Shown here: in pieces, positions 1 to 11,870 of the stretch
Position numbering within the stretch: the first letter of the stretch is position 1
Layout: each line of letters begins with the position of its first letter
Source: Strongylocentrotus purpuratus
Lineage: Eukaryota > Echinodermata > Echinoidea > Camarodonta > Strongylocentrotidae
Direction of reading: 5' to 3'
DNA: 64,000 bases
Assembly (NCBI RefSeq): GCF_000002235.5
Contig: NW_022145607.1
Coordinates: 40,290,029 to 40,354,028 of the forward strand
Made by a program: the position numbers and the translations under genes
The notes under the pieces: generated by a model
Database searches by the model: none
The model's input: only the letters and a program-made list of their open reading frames with translations
What the model was told of the DNA's origin: nothing

Positions 1-3000
1 CTACTACCATCCTACGTCCACCCCCACCCTACCTGTTCTTCCATCCTACGTCTACCCTATCCTACGTCTACCCTCTACTCGTTTTCCCAGCCTACCTTTA
101 CTACCACCCTACCCCTTCTACCTCCCTACGTCTACTACCACCCTTTCTGTTCTTCCATTCTACCTCTACTACCATCCTACATCCACTCCACCCCCACCCT
201 ACCCATTCTTCCATCCTACGTCTTCTACCACTCTACCTGTTCTTCCATTCTACCTCTACTACCATCCTACATACACCCCGTCCCCACCCTACCCATTCTT
301 CCATCCTACGTCAACTACCACCCTACCTGTTCTTCCATTCTACCTCTACTACCATCCTACATACACCCCGTCCCCACCCTACCTCTACTTCCATCCTACC
401 TCTACTACCATCCTACCTCTACTACCATCCTACATCCACCCCACCCCACCCTACCCGTTCTTCCATTTTACCTCTACTACTGTCCACCCCACCCTTCGTC
501 TACCCCCATTCTATGCCTACCCCCATTCTATGCCTACCCCCACCATACCTGTTCTTCAGGCCTACCTCTGCTACTATCTTTCGTCTACTACCACCCAACC
601 TATATTTTCCAACATCTACTACCATTCTACGTCCACCCCCACTCTACCCCCACCCTAACCGTTCTACCTCCCTACGTCTACTACCACCCTTTCTGTTCTT
701 CCATTCTACCTCTACTACCATCATACATCCACTCCACCCCCACCCTACCCATTCTTCCATCCTACGTCCACCCCCACCCTACCCATTCTACCATGATACC
801 TCTACTACCATCCTACGTCCATCCCCCACTCAACCCCCACCCTACTCCTTCTTCCATTCTACTCTACTACCATCCTACCTCTACTACCACCCTACCTGTT
901 CTTCCATTCTACCTCTACTACCATCCTTCCTCTACTACCATCCTACATCTACCCCACCCTCCCTCCCTGTTCTTCCATTTTACCTCTACTACCATCCTAC
1001 GTCCACCCCCACTCTACCCCCACCCTACCCATTCTTCCATCCTACCTCTACTACCACCCTACCTCTACTACAACCCTACCTGTTCTTCCATTTTACCTCT
1101 ACTACCATCCTACCTCTACTACCATCCTACATCCACCCCACCCCAACCCTACCTGTTCTTCCATTTTACCTCTACTACCATCCTACCTCTACTGCCATCC
1201 TACATCCACCCCACCCCAACCCTACCTGTTCTTCCATTTTACCTCTACTCCCATCCTACCTCTACTACTATCCTACATCTACCCCCATCCTACGTCTACC
1301 CTATCCTATGTCTACCTTCTACTTGTTTTCCCAGCCTACCTCTACTACCACCCTACCTGTTCTTCCATTCTACCTCTACTACCATCCTATGTCCACCCCC
1401 CACTCTACTCCCACCATACCCGCTCTACCTCCCTACGTCTACCACCCTTTCTGTTCTTCCATTCTACCTCTACTACCATCCTACATCCACCCCACCCCCA
1501 CCCTACCCATTCTTCCATCCTACGTCTACTACCACTCTACCTGTTCTTCGATTCTTCCATTTTACCTCTACTACCATCCTACCTCTACTACCATCCTACG
1601 TCTATCCCAACCCTACCCATTATTCCATATTGCCTCTACTACGATCCTATCTCTACTATAATCTTTTGTCAACCTCAATACTGCCTATTCTTCTATCCTA
1701 CCTCTATATACCATCTAACGTCCACCCCCACCATACCTGTTCTTCCATCCTAAGTCTACCCTATCCTACGTCTACCCTCTACTTGTTTTCCCAGCCTACC
1801 TCTACTACCACCCTACCTGTTCTTCCATTCTACCTCTACTACCATCCTACGTCCATCCCCCACTCTACCCCCACCCTACCCGTTCTTCCATTCTACTATA
1901 CTACCATCCTTCCTCTACTACCATCCTACATCTACCCCACCCTCCCTGTTCTTTCATTTTACCTCTACTACCATCCTACGTCCACCCCCACTCTACCCCA
2001 CCCTACCCATTCTTCCATCCTACCTCTACTACCACCCTACCTGTTCTTTCATTCTACCTCTACTACCTCTACTAGATTCGTACATCCACCCCACCACCAC
2101 CCTACCTGTTCTTCCATTTTACCTCTACTACCATCCTACCTCTACTACCTTCCTACATCCACCCCACCCCCACCCTACCTGTTCTTCCATTTTACCTCTA
2201 CTACAATCCTACCTCTTCTACCATCCTACGTCCACCCCCACTCTACCACCCTTCTTCCATTCTACCTCTACTACCATCCTACATCCACCCTACCCCACCC
2301 TACCTGTTCTTCCATTTTACCTCTACTACCATCCTACCTCTACTACTATCCTACTTCCACCCCACCCCCACCCTACCTGTTCTTCCATTTTACCTCTACT
2401 ACCATCCTACGTCCACCCCCACTCTACCCCCACCCTACCCATTCTTCCATTCTACCTCTACTACCACCCTACCTCTACTACCACCCTACCTGTTCTTCCA
2501 TTCTACCTCTACTACCATCCTACCTCTACTACCATCCTACATCCACCCCACCCCAACCCTACCTGTTCTTCCATTTTACCTCTACTACCATCCTACATCC
2601 ACTCCACCCCCACCCTACCCATTCACCCATCCTACGTCCACCCCCACCCTACCCCTTCTTCCATTCTACTCTACTACCATCCTACCTCTACTACCACCCT
2701 ACCTGTTCTTCCATTCTACCTCTACTACCATCCTACCTCTACTACCATCCTACATCCACCCCACCCCAACCCTACCTGTTCTTCCATTTTACCTCTACTA
2801 CCATCTTACATCCACTCCACCCCCACCCTACCCATTCACCCATCCTACGTCCACCCCCACCCTACCCCTTCTTCCATTCTACTCTACTACCATCCTACCT
2901 CTACTACCATCCTACATCCACCCCAGCCCCACCCTACCTGTTCTTCCATTTTACCTCTACTACCATCCTACATCCACTCCACCCCCACCCTACCCATTCA

Positions 3001-6000
3001 CCCATCCTACGTCCACCCCCACCCTACCCATTCTACCATGATACCTCTACTACCATCCTACGTCCATCCCCCACTCTACCCCCACCCTACCCGTTCTTCC
3101 ATTTTACCTCTACTGCAATCCTAACTCTACTACTAACCTACGTCCACCCCCACTCTACCCCACCCTACCCATTCTTCCATCCTACCTCTACTACCACCCT
3201 ATCTGTTCTTTCATTCTACCTCTACTACCTCTACTAGATTCGTACATCCACCCAACCCCCACCCTACCTGTTCTTCCATTTGACCTCTACTACCATCCTA
3301 CATCCACTCCACCCCCACCCTACCCATTCACCCATCCTACGTCCACCCCCACCCTACCCATTCTACCATGATACCTCTACTACCATCCTACCTCTACTAC
3401 CATCCTACATCCACCCCACCCCCACCCTACCTGTTCTTCTATTTTACCTCTACTACTATCCTACTTCCACCCCCGGCCACCCTACTCCTTCTTCCATTCT
3501 ACCTCTACTACCATCCTACCTCTACTACCATCCTACATCCACCCCAGCCCCACCCTACCTGTTCTTCCATTTTACCTCTACTACCATCCTACATCCACTC
3601 CACCCCCACCCTACCCATTCTTCCATCCTACGTCTACTACCACTCTACCTGTTCTTCGATTCTTCCATTTTACCTCTACTACCATCCTACCTCTACTACC
3701 ATCCTACGTCTATCCCAACCCTACCCATTATTCCATATTGCCTCTACTACGATCCTATCTCTACTATAATCTTTTGTCAACCTCAATACTGCCTATTCTT
3801 CTATCCTACCTCTATATACCATCTAACGTCCACCCCCACCATACCTGTTCTTCCATCCTAAGTCTACCCTATCCTACGTCTACCCTCTACTTGTTTTCCC
3901 AGCCTACCTCTACTACCACCCTACCTGTTCTTCCATTCTACCTCTACTACCATCCCACGTCCATCCCCCACTCTACCCCCACCCTACCCGTTCTTCCATT
4001 CTACTATACTACCATCCTTCCTCTACTACCATCCTACATCTACCCCACCCTCCCTGTTCTTTCATTTTACCTCTACTACCATCCTACGTCCACCCCCACT
4101 CTACCCCACCCTACCCATTCTTCCATCCTACCTCTACTACCACCCTACCTGTTCTTTCATTCTACCTCTACTACCTCTACTAGATTCGTACATCCACCCC
4201 ACCACCACCCTACCTGTTCTTCCATTTTACCTCTACTACCATCCTACCTCTACTACCTTCCTACATCCACCCCACCCCCACCCTACCTGTTCTTCCATTT
4301 TACCTCTACTACAATCCTACCTCTTCTACCATCCTACGTCCACCCCCACTCTCCCACCCTTCTTCCATTCTACCTCTACTACCATCCTACCTCTACTACC
4401 ATCCTACATCCACCCTACCCCACCCTACCTGTTCTTCCATTTTACCTCTACTACCATCCTACCTCTACTACTATCCTACTTCCACCCCACCCCCACCCTA
4501 CCTGTTCTTCCATTTTACCTCTACTACCATCCTACGTCCACCCCCACTCTACCCCCACCCTACCCATTCTTCCATTCTACCTCTACTACCACCCTACCTC
4601 TACTACCACCCTACCTGTTCTTCCATTCTACCTCTACTACCATCCTACCTCTACTACCATCCTACATCCACCCCACCCCAACCCTACCTGTTCTTCCATT
4701 TTACCTCTACTACCATCCTACATCCACTCCACCCCCACCCTACCCATTCACCCATCCTACGTCCACCCCCACCTACCCCTTCTTCCATTCTACTCTACTA
4801 CCATCCTACCTCTACTACCACCCTACCTGTTCTTCCATTCTACCTCTACTACCATCCTACCTCTACTACCATCCTACATCCACCCCACCCCAACCCTACC
4901 TGTTCTTCCATTTTACCTCTACTACCATCTTACATCCACTCCACCCCCACCCTACCCATTCACCCATCCTACGTCCACCCCCACCCTACCCCTTCTTCCA
5001 TTCTACTCTACTACCATCCTACCTCTACTACCATCCTACATCCACCCCAGCCCCACCCTACCTGTTCTTCCATTTTACCTCTACTACCATCCTACATCCA
5101 CTCCACCCCCACCCTACCCATTCACCCATCCTACGTCCACCCCCACCCTACCCATTCTACCATGATACCTCTACTACCATCATACGTCCATCCCCCACTC
5201 TACCCCCACCCTACCCGTTCTTCCATTTTACCTCTACTGCAATCCTAACTCTACTACTAACCTACGTCCACCCCCACTCTACCCCACCCTACCCATTCTT
5301 CCATCCTACCTCTACTACCACCCTATCTGTTCTTTCATTCTACCTCTACTACCTCTACTAGATTCGTACATCCACCCAACCCCCACCCTACCTGTTCTTC
5401 CATTTGACCTCTACTACCATCCTACATCCACTCCACCCCCACCCTACCCATTCACCCATCCTACGTCCACCCCCACCCTACCCATTCTACCATGATACCT
5501 CTACTACCATCCTACCTCTACTACCATCCTACATCCACCCCACCCCCACCCTACCTGTTCTTCTATTTTACCTCTACTACTATCCTACTTCCACCCCACC
5601 CCCACCCTACCTGTTCTTCCATTTTACCTCTACTGCGATCCTACCTCTACTACTATCCTACGTCCACCCCCGGCCACCCTACTCCTTCTTCCATTTTACC
5701 TCTACTACCATCCTACCTCTACTACCATCCTACATCCACCCCAGCCCCACCCTACCTGTTCTTCCATTTTACCTCTACTACCATCCTACATCCACTCCAC
5801 CCCCACCCTACCCATTCACCCATCCTATGTCCACCCCCACCCTACCCCTTCTTCCATTCTACTCTACTACCATCCTACCTCAACTACCACCCTACCTGTT
5901 CTTCCATTCTACCTCTACTACCATCTTTCCTCTACTACCATCCTACATCTACCCCTCCCTCCCTGTTCTTCCATTTTACCTCTACTACCATCCTACGTCC

Positions 6001-7351
6001 ACCCCCACTCTACCCCCACCCTACCCGTTCTACCTCCCTACGTCTACTACCACCCTTTCTACCTCTACTACCATCCTACCTCTACTACCATCCTACATCC
6101 ACCCCACCCCCACCCTACCCATTCTTCCATCCTATGTCTCCTACCACCCTACCTGTTCTTCCATTCTACCTCTACTACTATCCTACATCCACCCCACCCC
6201 CACCCTACCTGTTCTTCCATTTTACCTCTACTACAATCCTACCTCTACTACCATCCTACGTCCACCCCCACCTTACCACCCTTCTTCCATTCTACCTCTA
6301 CTACCATCCTACCTCTACTACCATCCTACATCCACCCTACCCCACCCTACCTGTTCTTCCATTTTACCTCTACTACCATCCTACCTCTACTACTATCCTA
6401 CTTCCACCCCACCCCCACCCTACCTGTTCTTCCATTTTACCTCTACTGCAATCCTACCTCTACTACTATCCTACATCCACCCCACCCTACCCCTTCTTCC
6501 ATTCTACCTCTACTACCATCCTACCTCTACTACCATCCTACATCCACCCCAGCCCCACGCTACCTGTTCTTCCATTTTACCTCTACTACCATCCTACATC
6601 CACTCCAACCCACCCTACCCATTCACCCATCCTACGTCCACCCCCACCCTACCCATTCTACCATGATACCTCTACTACCATCCTACGTCCATCCCCCACT
6701 CTACCCCCACCCTACCCCTTCTTCCATTCTACTCTACTACCATCCTACCTCTACTACCACCCTACCTGTTCTTCCATTCTACCTCTACTACCATCCTTCC
6801 TCTACTACCATCCTACATCTAGCCCACCCTCCCTGTTCTTCCATTTTACCTCTACTACCATCCTACGTCCACCCCCACTCTACCCCCACCCTACCCATTC
6901 TTCCATCCTACCTCTACTACCACCCTACCTCTACTACCACCCTACCTGTTCTTCCATTCTACCTCTACTACCATCCTACCTCTACTACCATCCTACATCC
7001 ACCCCACCCCAACCCTACCTGTTCTTCCATTTTACCTCTACTACCATCCTACGTCCACCCCCACTCTACCCCACCCTACCCATTCTTCCATCCTACCTCT
7101 ACTACCACCCTACCTGTTCTTTCATTCTACCTCTACTACCTCTACTAGATTCGTACATCCACCCCACCACCACCCTACCTGTTCTTCCATTTTACCTCTA
7201 CTACCATCCTACCTCTACTACCTTCCTACATCCACCCCACCCCCACCCTACCTGTTCTTCCATTTTACCTCTACTACAATCCTACCTCTTCTACCATCCT
7301 ACGTCCACCCCCACTCTCCCACCCTTCTTCCATTCTACCTCTACTACCATC
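1..7351. repeat. Pyrimidine-rich 17-bp satellite, block 1
   Basis: Tandem array whose basic monomer is 17 bp, best seen as CCTCTACTACCATCCTA; variants of the same length include CCTGTTCTTCCATTTTA, CGTCCACCCCCACTCTA, CCCATTCTTCCATCCTA and CCTCTACTACCACCCTA, mixed with 11-bp and 22-bp derivatives. Monomers are ordered into longer units: the stretch near 1620-3050 recurs about 2108 bp downstream (landmark ACTATAATCTTTTGTCAACC at about 1657 and 3765), and 4100-7050 recurs with a 2965-bp period if the Gypsy insertion is ignored. The + strand has long open frames in all three frames with a Pro/Leu/Tyr/Ser/Thr repeat; there is no start context, domain or splice structure, and a 17-bp period rotates the frame, so these are not annotated as genes. 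The left edge of the array lies outside the window. Confidence 0.95.
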
Positions 7352-7467
7352 TGTCGTGTCTGTACATCATTTAGAACACTTTGGACACAACAAAGATAAC
7401 ACAATGGTCCAGGTTTGGGAGTCATATCTCTGCACGTTTTATTAACACAAGGTGGCGCTATACCACA
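7352..7467 (-). repeat. Gypsy 3' LTR (116 bp)
   Basis: Begins TGTCGTGTCTGTACATC and ends GCGCTATACCACA on the + strand, so it keeps TG...CA ends. It matches the copy at 20825-20940 along its whole length as far as I can compare by eye. Being on the left, it is the 3' LTR of the minus-strand element. Confidence 0.93.
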
Positions 7468-7481
7468 TCTCCTCTCCTTCC
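7468..7481 (-). other. Gypsy polypurine tract
   Basis: Directly next to the 3' LTR; reads GGAAGGAGAGGAGA on the minus strand. This is the expected place and composition for the plus-strand DNA primer of an LTR retrotransposon. Confidence 0.8.
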
Positions 7482-7690
7482 GCACAAAATTTCAAATTTC
7501 TTTGTAACAGTATCATCACATGTGATATTCCAGTATACATGTATTTGCCAGTTTGCATAGATATATTGTTATCCGGTATCGATCAATAACAACAAATAAA
7601 GAGGCGGTTTGAATTTCTTCACAAAAAAAAAAAAAAAAAAAATCCTTATCCTACAAGTTTTTTTTTTTGTTTTGTTTGTTGCTGTTGTTG

Positions 7691-7727
<37 letters not shown>

Positions 7728-8062
7728 TTATGCTTGGTTCCTTGACTGTGAAAATGTATAAACACTGTTTACTGAACATTCACCCCTTAGGCTCTGATCT
7801 GACTATGTAACATACTTATTCTGACTCCGTATTATAAAAAAAAAACATAGATGATTTCATAACAACAAAATTACTTTTCATCTTAAAACGTCAAACTATG
7901 CATCACAGATGCATTTCTTTTCTTTTTTAATGTACAATTTGTACAAATTACCAAACAGTATTGATCATAATCCTCATATCCCAACATATTACTCTGATCT
8001 CATCTTATCAATAACATTATGACATGCAACAAGAACTGTTACACATTGTGTGTTTTAGTTTT
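7482..8062 (-). other. Gypsy 3' untranslated segment
   Basis: Non-coding stretch between the end of the pol frame and the polypurine tract. It is AT-rich and holds an A19 run near 7623, a long T run at about 7692-7724 and scattered shorter homopolymers. No open frame of note was seen on either strand. Confidence 0.7.
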
Positions 8063-10129
8063 TTACAAATCCAACCTATCTGGTTTACTGATGTGACGTT
8101 TTGAACGACGGAGGTTTTGCTCTGTGTGTTGCTGTTGTTCTGTGTGACTTTTGTCTTGGGTCTGGGGTATTTTCTTAGGTGACTGAGATGTGTGTGTGTT
8201 TGGTATGTCTTCGTCTGTCAAGGCTCTTGTGATGGTGTCTCTGTCATTGTATATGTCTGTGTTCGGTACCGTTTGTCTGAGTGGCTCTGCCATTGAATCT
8301 ACACACTGCGACATCCTTCTTATCTGGTCGACATGCCTCTTCCACCGAATACCATCTACCACTACTTGATAAGTCACTGGACCAAGGACTCTGGTCACCA
8401 TACCTTCTGACCATCTTTCAGAATGAATCCGAAAATCTAACACTCTCACTCGTTCACCAACCTCAAAGCTTCTCACTCTCTCTTTCTTCGGAGCTCGCTT
8501 CTGCTGTAGTTTTAAGCCTAAATCTGGTCTCACTTGACTCAGCCGTGTCCTCAAGTCTCGTCCCATGAACATCTTTGACGGTGTTTCTTGGGTCACCACA
8601 TGAGGAGTGGTCCTGTATGACAACAAGAACCTAGCTAACTTCAGCTGTACATCACCCCCATCCGGTTTGGCTTTCTTCATAGCCTTCTTAAAGGTCTGAA
8701 CAAAACGTTCAACTTCGCCGTTCGAAGCTGGGTGCTTCACTGCTGACTTGATGTGCTTGATGCCATTCTTCTTCAAAAACACAGCAAACTCCTCTGCAAC
8801 AAATTGTGGTCCATTATCAGATACCACTTCATGGGGAAGGCCATATCTAGAAAACAAACACCTCAACACCCGAATGGTATTCGCTGCTGTTGTAGACCTC
8901 ATGGGAATGACCTCTGGCCATTTACTGTGAGCGTCTACGACTAGCAAAAACATCTGGTCCAGAAATGGTCCAGCAAAATCAACATGCACTCTATGCCATG
9001 GCTGGGATGGCCATGCCCATGGATTCACCGGTGCTGCTGGTGGTAAGGTCTGCATGGCTTGGCAAGATGAACAAGCCTGTACTAAGCGTTCAATATCCTG
9101 ATCTAGACCTGGCCAATAGACATGCATTCTGGCAAGACTCTTCATCCTCACCATCCCCTGATGGCCTCTATGGAGCTCTTCCAAAATATGTTGCTGCAAA
9201 CCATCTGGAATGATCACACGAATTCCCCAAAGCAAGCAACCACTTTCTACTGTCATCTCATCTTTCTTCCTCAGCCAAACCTGCAACTCTGGTGAGATCT
9301 CGTCCCTGCAAGGCCATCCATTCTGAACAAAGAATCTAACCTTTGGCAACACCCTATCAGTGTCCGTAGCTCTCCGCACTCTATCAGCTGTCACCGGCAG
9401 TGACTTCAACTGTGTCTCATTCATCTGTGTAGCTTCTTCAGTCCACTTCACTACAAACTCATCCTCCTCGCTCTCCACCTTTCCTGAACCAGGCAGACGT
9501 GATAGGAAATCTGCATTGGCATTCTGCTGGGATGTCCGATATTTTATATCATACACGTATCCTGAAAGCAAAATTGCCCAGCGTTGCAGCCTTGAGGCCG
9601 CTAGGACCGGAATCCCCTTCTTGGGTCCAAGTAGAAAGGTCAATGGTTTGTGGTCCGTAAGAAGCATAAACTTCCTACCACAAAGATACTGATGAAAATA
9701 CCTCACACCATACACAATAGCTAGAGCTTCCTTCTCCAACTGAGAGTAGTTCATTTCTGCCTTTGTCAACTTCCTAGACGCATACGCAATCGGTTTGTCC
9801 CCCTCTTCTGTCACATGGGAAATGACCGCGCCTATCCCATATGGTGATGCGTCCACCGCCAATGTCACCTCTTTGCTTGGATCGAAATAGACCAGTACCT
9901 TGCTGGAGCTCAGTATCTTCTTCACCAAGTCAAAGGCCTTCTGGCATTCAGAAGTCCACTCGAACACCTGCTTCTTCTTTAACCCATCAATAGGTTTCAA
10001 GATGGATGCCAGATTCGGAATAAATTTCCGATAGTAATTGATTAGCCCAGTAAAAGACTGTACCTCTGACGCATCTTTGGGTGGGCTTGCCGACGCAATG
10101 GCTTCAACGCGCGATGGTGAAGGATGCAA
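8063..10129 (-). pseudogene. Gypsy pol, 3' part: RT end, RNase H, integrase
   Basis: Continuation of the minus-strand Gypsy polyprotein, separated from its first part by the BEL element; the first Met here is internal, not a true start. Going from N to C: the last part of the RT connection, RNase H with VDASPYGIG near residue 88 and TDHKPLTFLLG near 158, an integrase zinc-binding HHCC domain (HRGHQG...CSSC, about 319-356), the integrase catalytic core with D in HVDFAGPF, D in SDNGPQF and E in NGEVERF (about 384, 437, 472), then a GPY/F-like module (LGPVTYQV) and a basic tail ending KPDRLDL. No chromodomain was seen. No internal stops or frameshifts. It cannot be translated as part of the polyprotein while the BEL insert is present. 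Confidence 0.92.
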
Positions 10130-10135
10130 CCCTCC

Positions 10136-10760
10136 TGTGGCTGCCGCCAGAATTTGTCATTAGTATTTTTAATTTTTGTTCATAGCACCACCTATTTTAC
10201 ATGTGCATCGCCCTTTAAGTAATTTCTTTTTGTTACTTAAGAAAGATTTACAGCGCATGCCTAGCGCGGGTCAATGTCAATAAAAGGCCTACAAACACAT
10301 TTTTAGTACGCACGAGAAAATAGTTCCATACATTCAAGCATAAGAAATAAGTTATTATCATTAATTATGTACTGAAATGTAAAGTAATGTTCATTGAAAT
10401 GCGAATAACATTAGTAAATTCTATCAAAACTAAATCGTTGGTCGTTTTAAGTAAAATTCCAGTTGGACAAATTATTTGATATCCGTGTGCCGATAAGTTC
10501 GGTGAACGCGTTGACCCTTGGCTTTTCTGAATTACGACCTGGCCCAAGCAATACGTGTTTTGTGGGGTCTTCAAGAAACGCCAAAGTTTCAAGGTATATT
10601 TTGCTGCCCAAGGATGGAAAAGTCCTGCCAACGAGTTTTCACGGCACTGTTCATCACTGTTACTTTGTTTTGACAATCGTTAAGTCAAATAAAGACATTC
10701 GTCACCAGAAAATGAACATCCGTTTCAACGTTGAGTTATTTTGATCCTGCGGCAGCAACA
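10136..10760 (+). repeat. BEL 5' LTR (625 bp)
   Basis: Starts TGTGGCTGCCGCCAG and ends CCTGCGGCAGCAACA. The ends form an imperfect 12-bp inverted repeat (TGTGGCTGCCGC against TGTTGCTGCCGC). It carries an AT-rich middle with AATAAAAGG near 10280. Chance open frames inside it (for example 10463-10744) recur in the other LTR and are not genes. Confidence 0.95.
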
Positions 10761-11870
10761 GTGAAAACTCGGATGGACATGACACCTGAGAAATCCATAA
10801 TTGGATCAACTACTCAAGCCAAATATTTGATGTGATGTCTGGAACTGCATTCGTCCTCACCTGGCCACTAAGGAAGCTGACGAGGAACTCGGCAAGACAC
10901 GGGCAATCAAACGGCTTGGAGGTTGATCATCGCTCAAGGATGTCAGGTTCATTTTCATCAAAATAATTGAAGATTGAAATCAAAGAAAGAACACTAGAAC
11001 ATTTATATGCGATTGAAATTTCTCGTTTGGAAACTTAAGCAATAAACAAGCTAAAGATTGATTTAGGCTTGCATATCAACTTCTCGAGAGAATTTCAGAT
11101 TTAAAACCTTTAAGATCTCTAACAGAGTCTTGGTTCGTATCCCAGAATTGTAACAGCTATTTATTCTGATTTGTTTGGATAACGTAATTTAAAACAACAT
11201 AAGACTTGATTCCCTTATGATGTTTGGGATTTAAATTTTCAGCTAAGATTATAATTTTCTTAAAATACTTATCTAACGAGTGGAGATAAGTTTACAGAAT
11301 TTGTTATGTGTATGTAACATCTCATCAAGAATAACCTTGTGTGTGCACTTATAGATGATTTTGAGACAAAATAACATGATCAAGTTCATTTGAAAGGATA
11401 TTTTTTTATTAAGATTGAAAAATTTTCTAAACTAAAAAGAAACTGACAACCGATAGTGTTTTCCTTTAAGAACAAGGGAACAAAAGGTCATAATAATTTG
11501 AAATTGATTAGAAATCGGGTTACCTTGTTGATATTGGAATTGATTTGGATTCATGATAATATCATTAATTCTATGCTACGTTTGATATTTTTATTATTTC
11601 AAAGCTTGAATGTATCGAATTGTATGTCCTGCGTAGCGCTGTGTTTTTATCGTGCCCGAATTGAGATTTGGGTTAAAGCAGTTATCTTTGCTATTTGTTA
11701 TCAGCTACTGCCATTTGCTGTTACCAGCCCACTCCCACACGCCCATTTCTATTTCACTTCCAAACTTTGATTCAAATTCAAACTTCAAATTTCGGTCAAG
11801 ATTATTTAAATTTGATCTCAAACACTGATTTTCTCGTTGGTTTATTTACCTCAAAAATATATCGTTCAAT
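10761..11870 (+). other. BEL untranslated leader
   Basis: About 1.1 kb between the 5' LTR and the polyprotein start, AT-rich and without a convincing coding frame. A primer binding site should lie near its left end; TGGACATGACACC begins at 10774, 13 bp after the LTR, and is the only TGG-starting candidate I noticed, but I cannot assign a tRNA to it. Confidence 0.6.

Noticed and set aside
1..7351. Telomeric or subtelomeric repeat
   Set aside because: The 17-bp monomer is not a TTAGGG-type repeat and the array is interrupted by transposons; no telomere motif run was seen.
10365..10744. Open frames of about 100 codons on both strands inside the BEL 5' LTR (and the same at 18234-18613)
   Set aside because: Duplicated exactly because the LTRs are duplicated; no domain, and LTRs do not normally encode proteins in this family.
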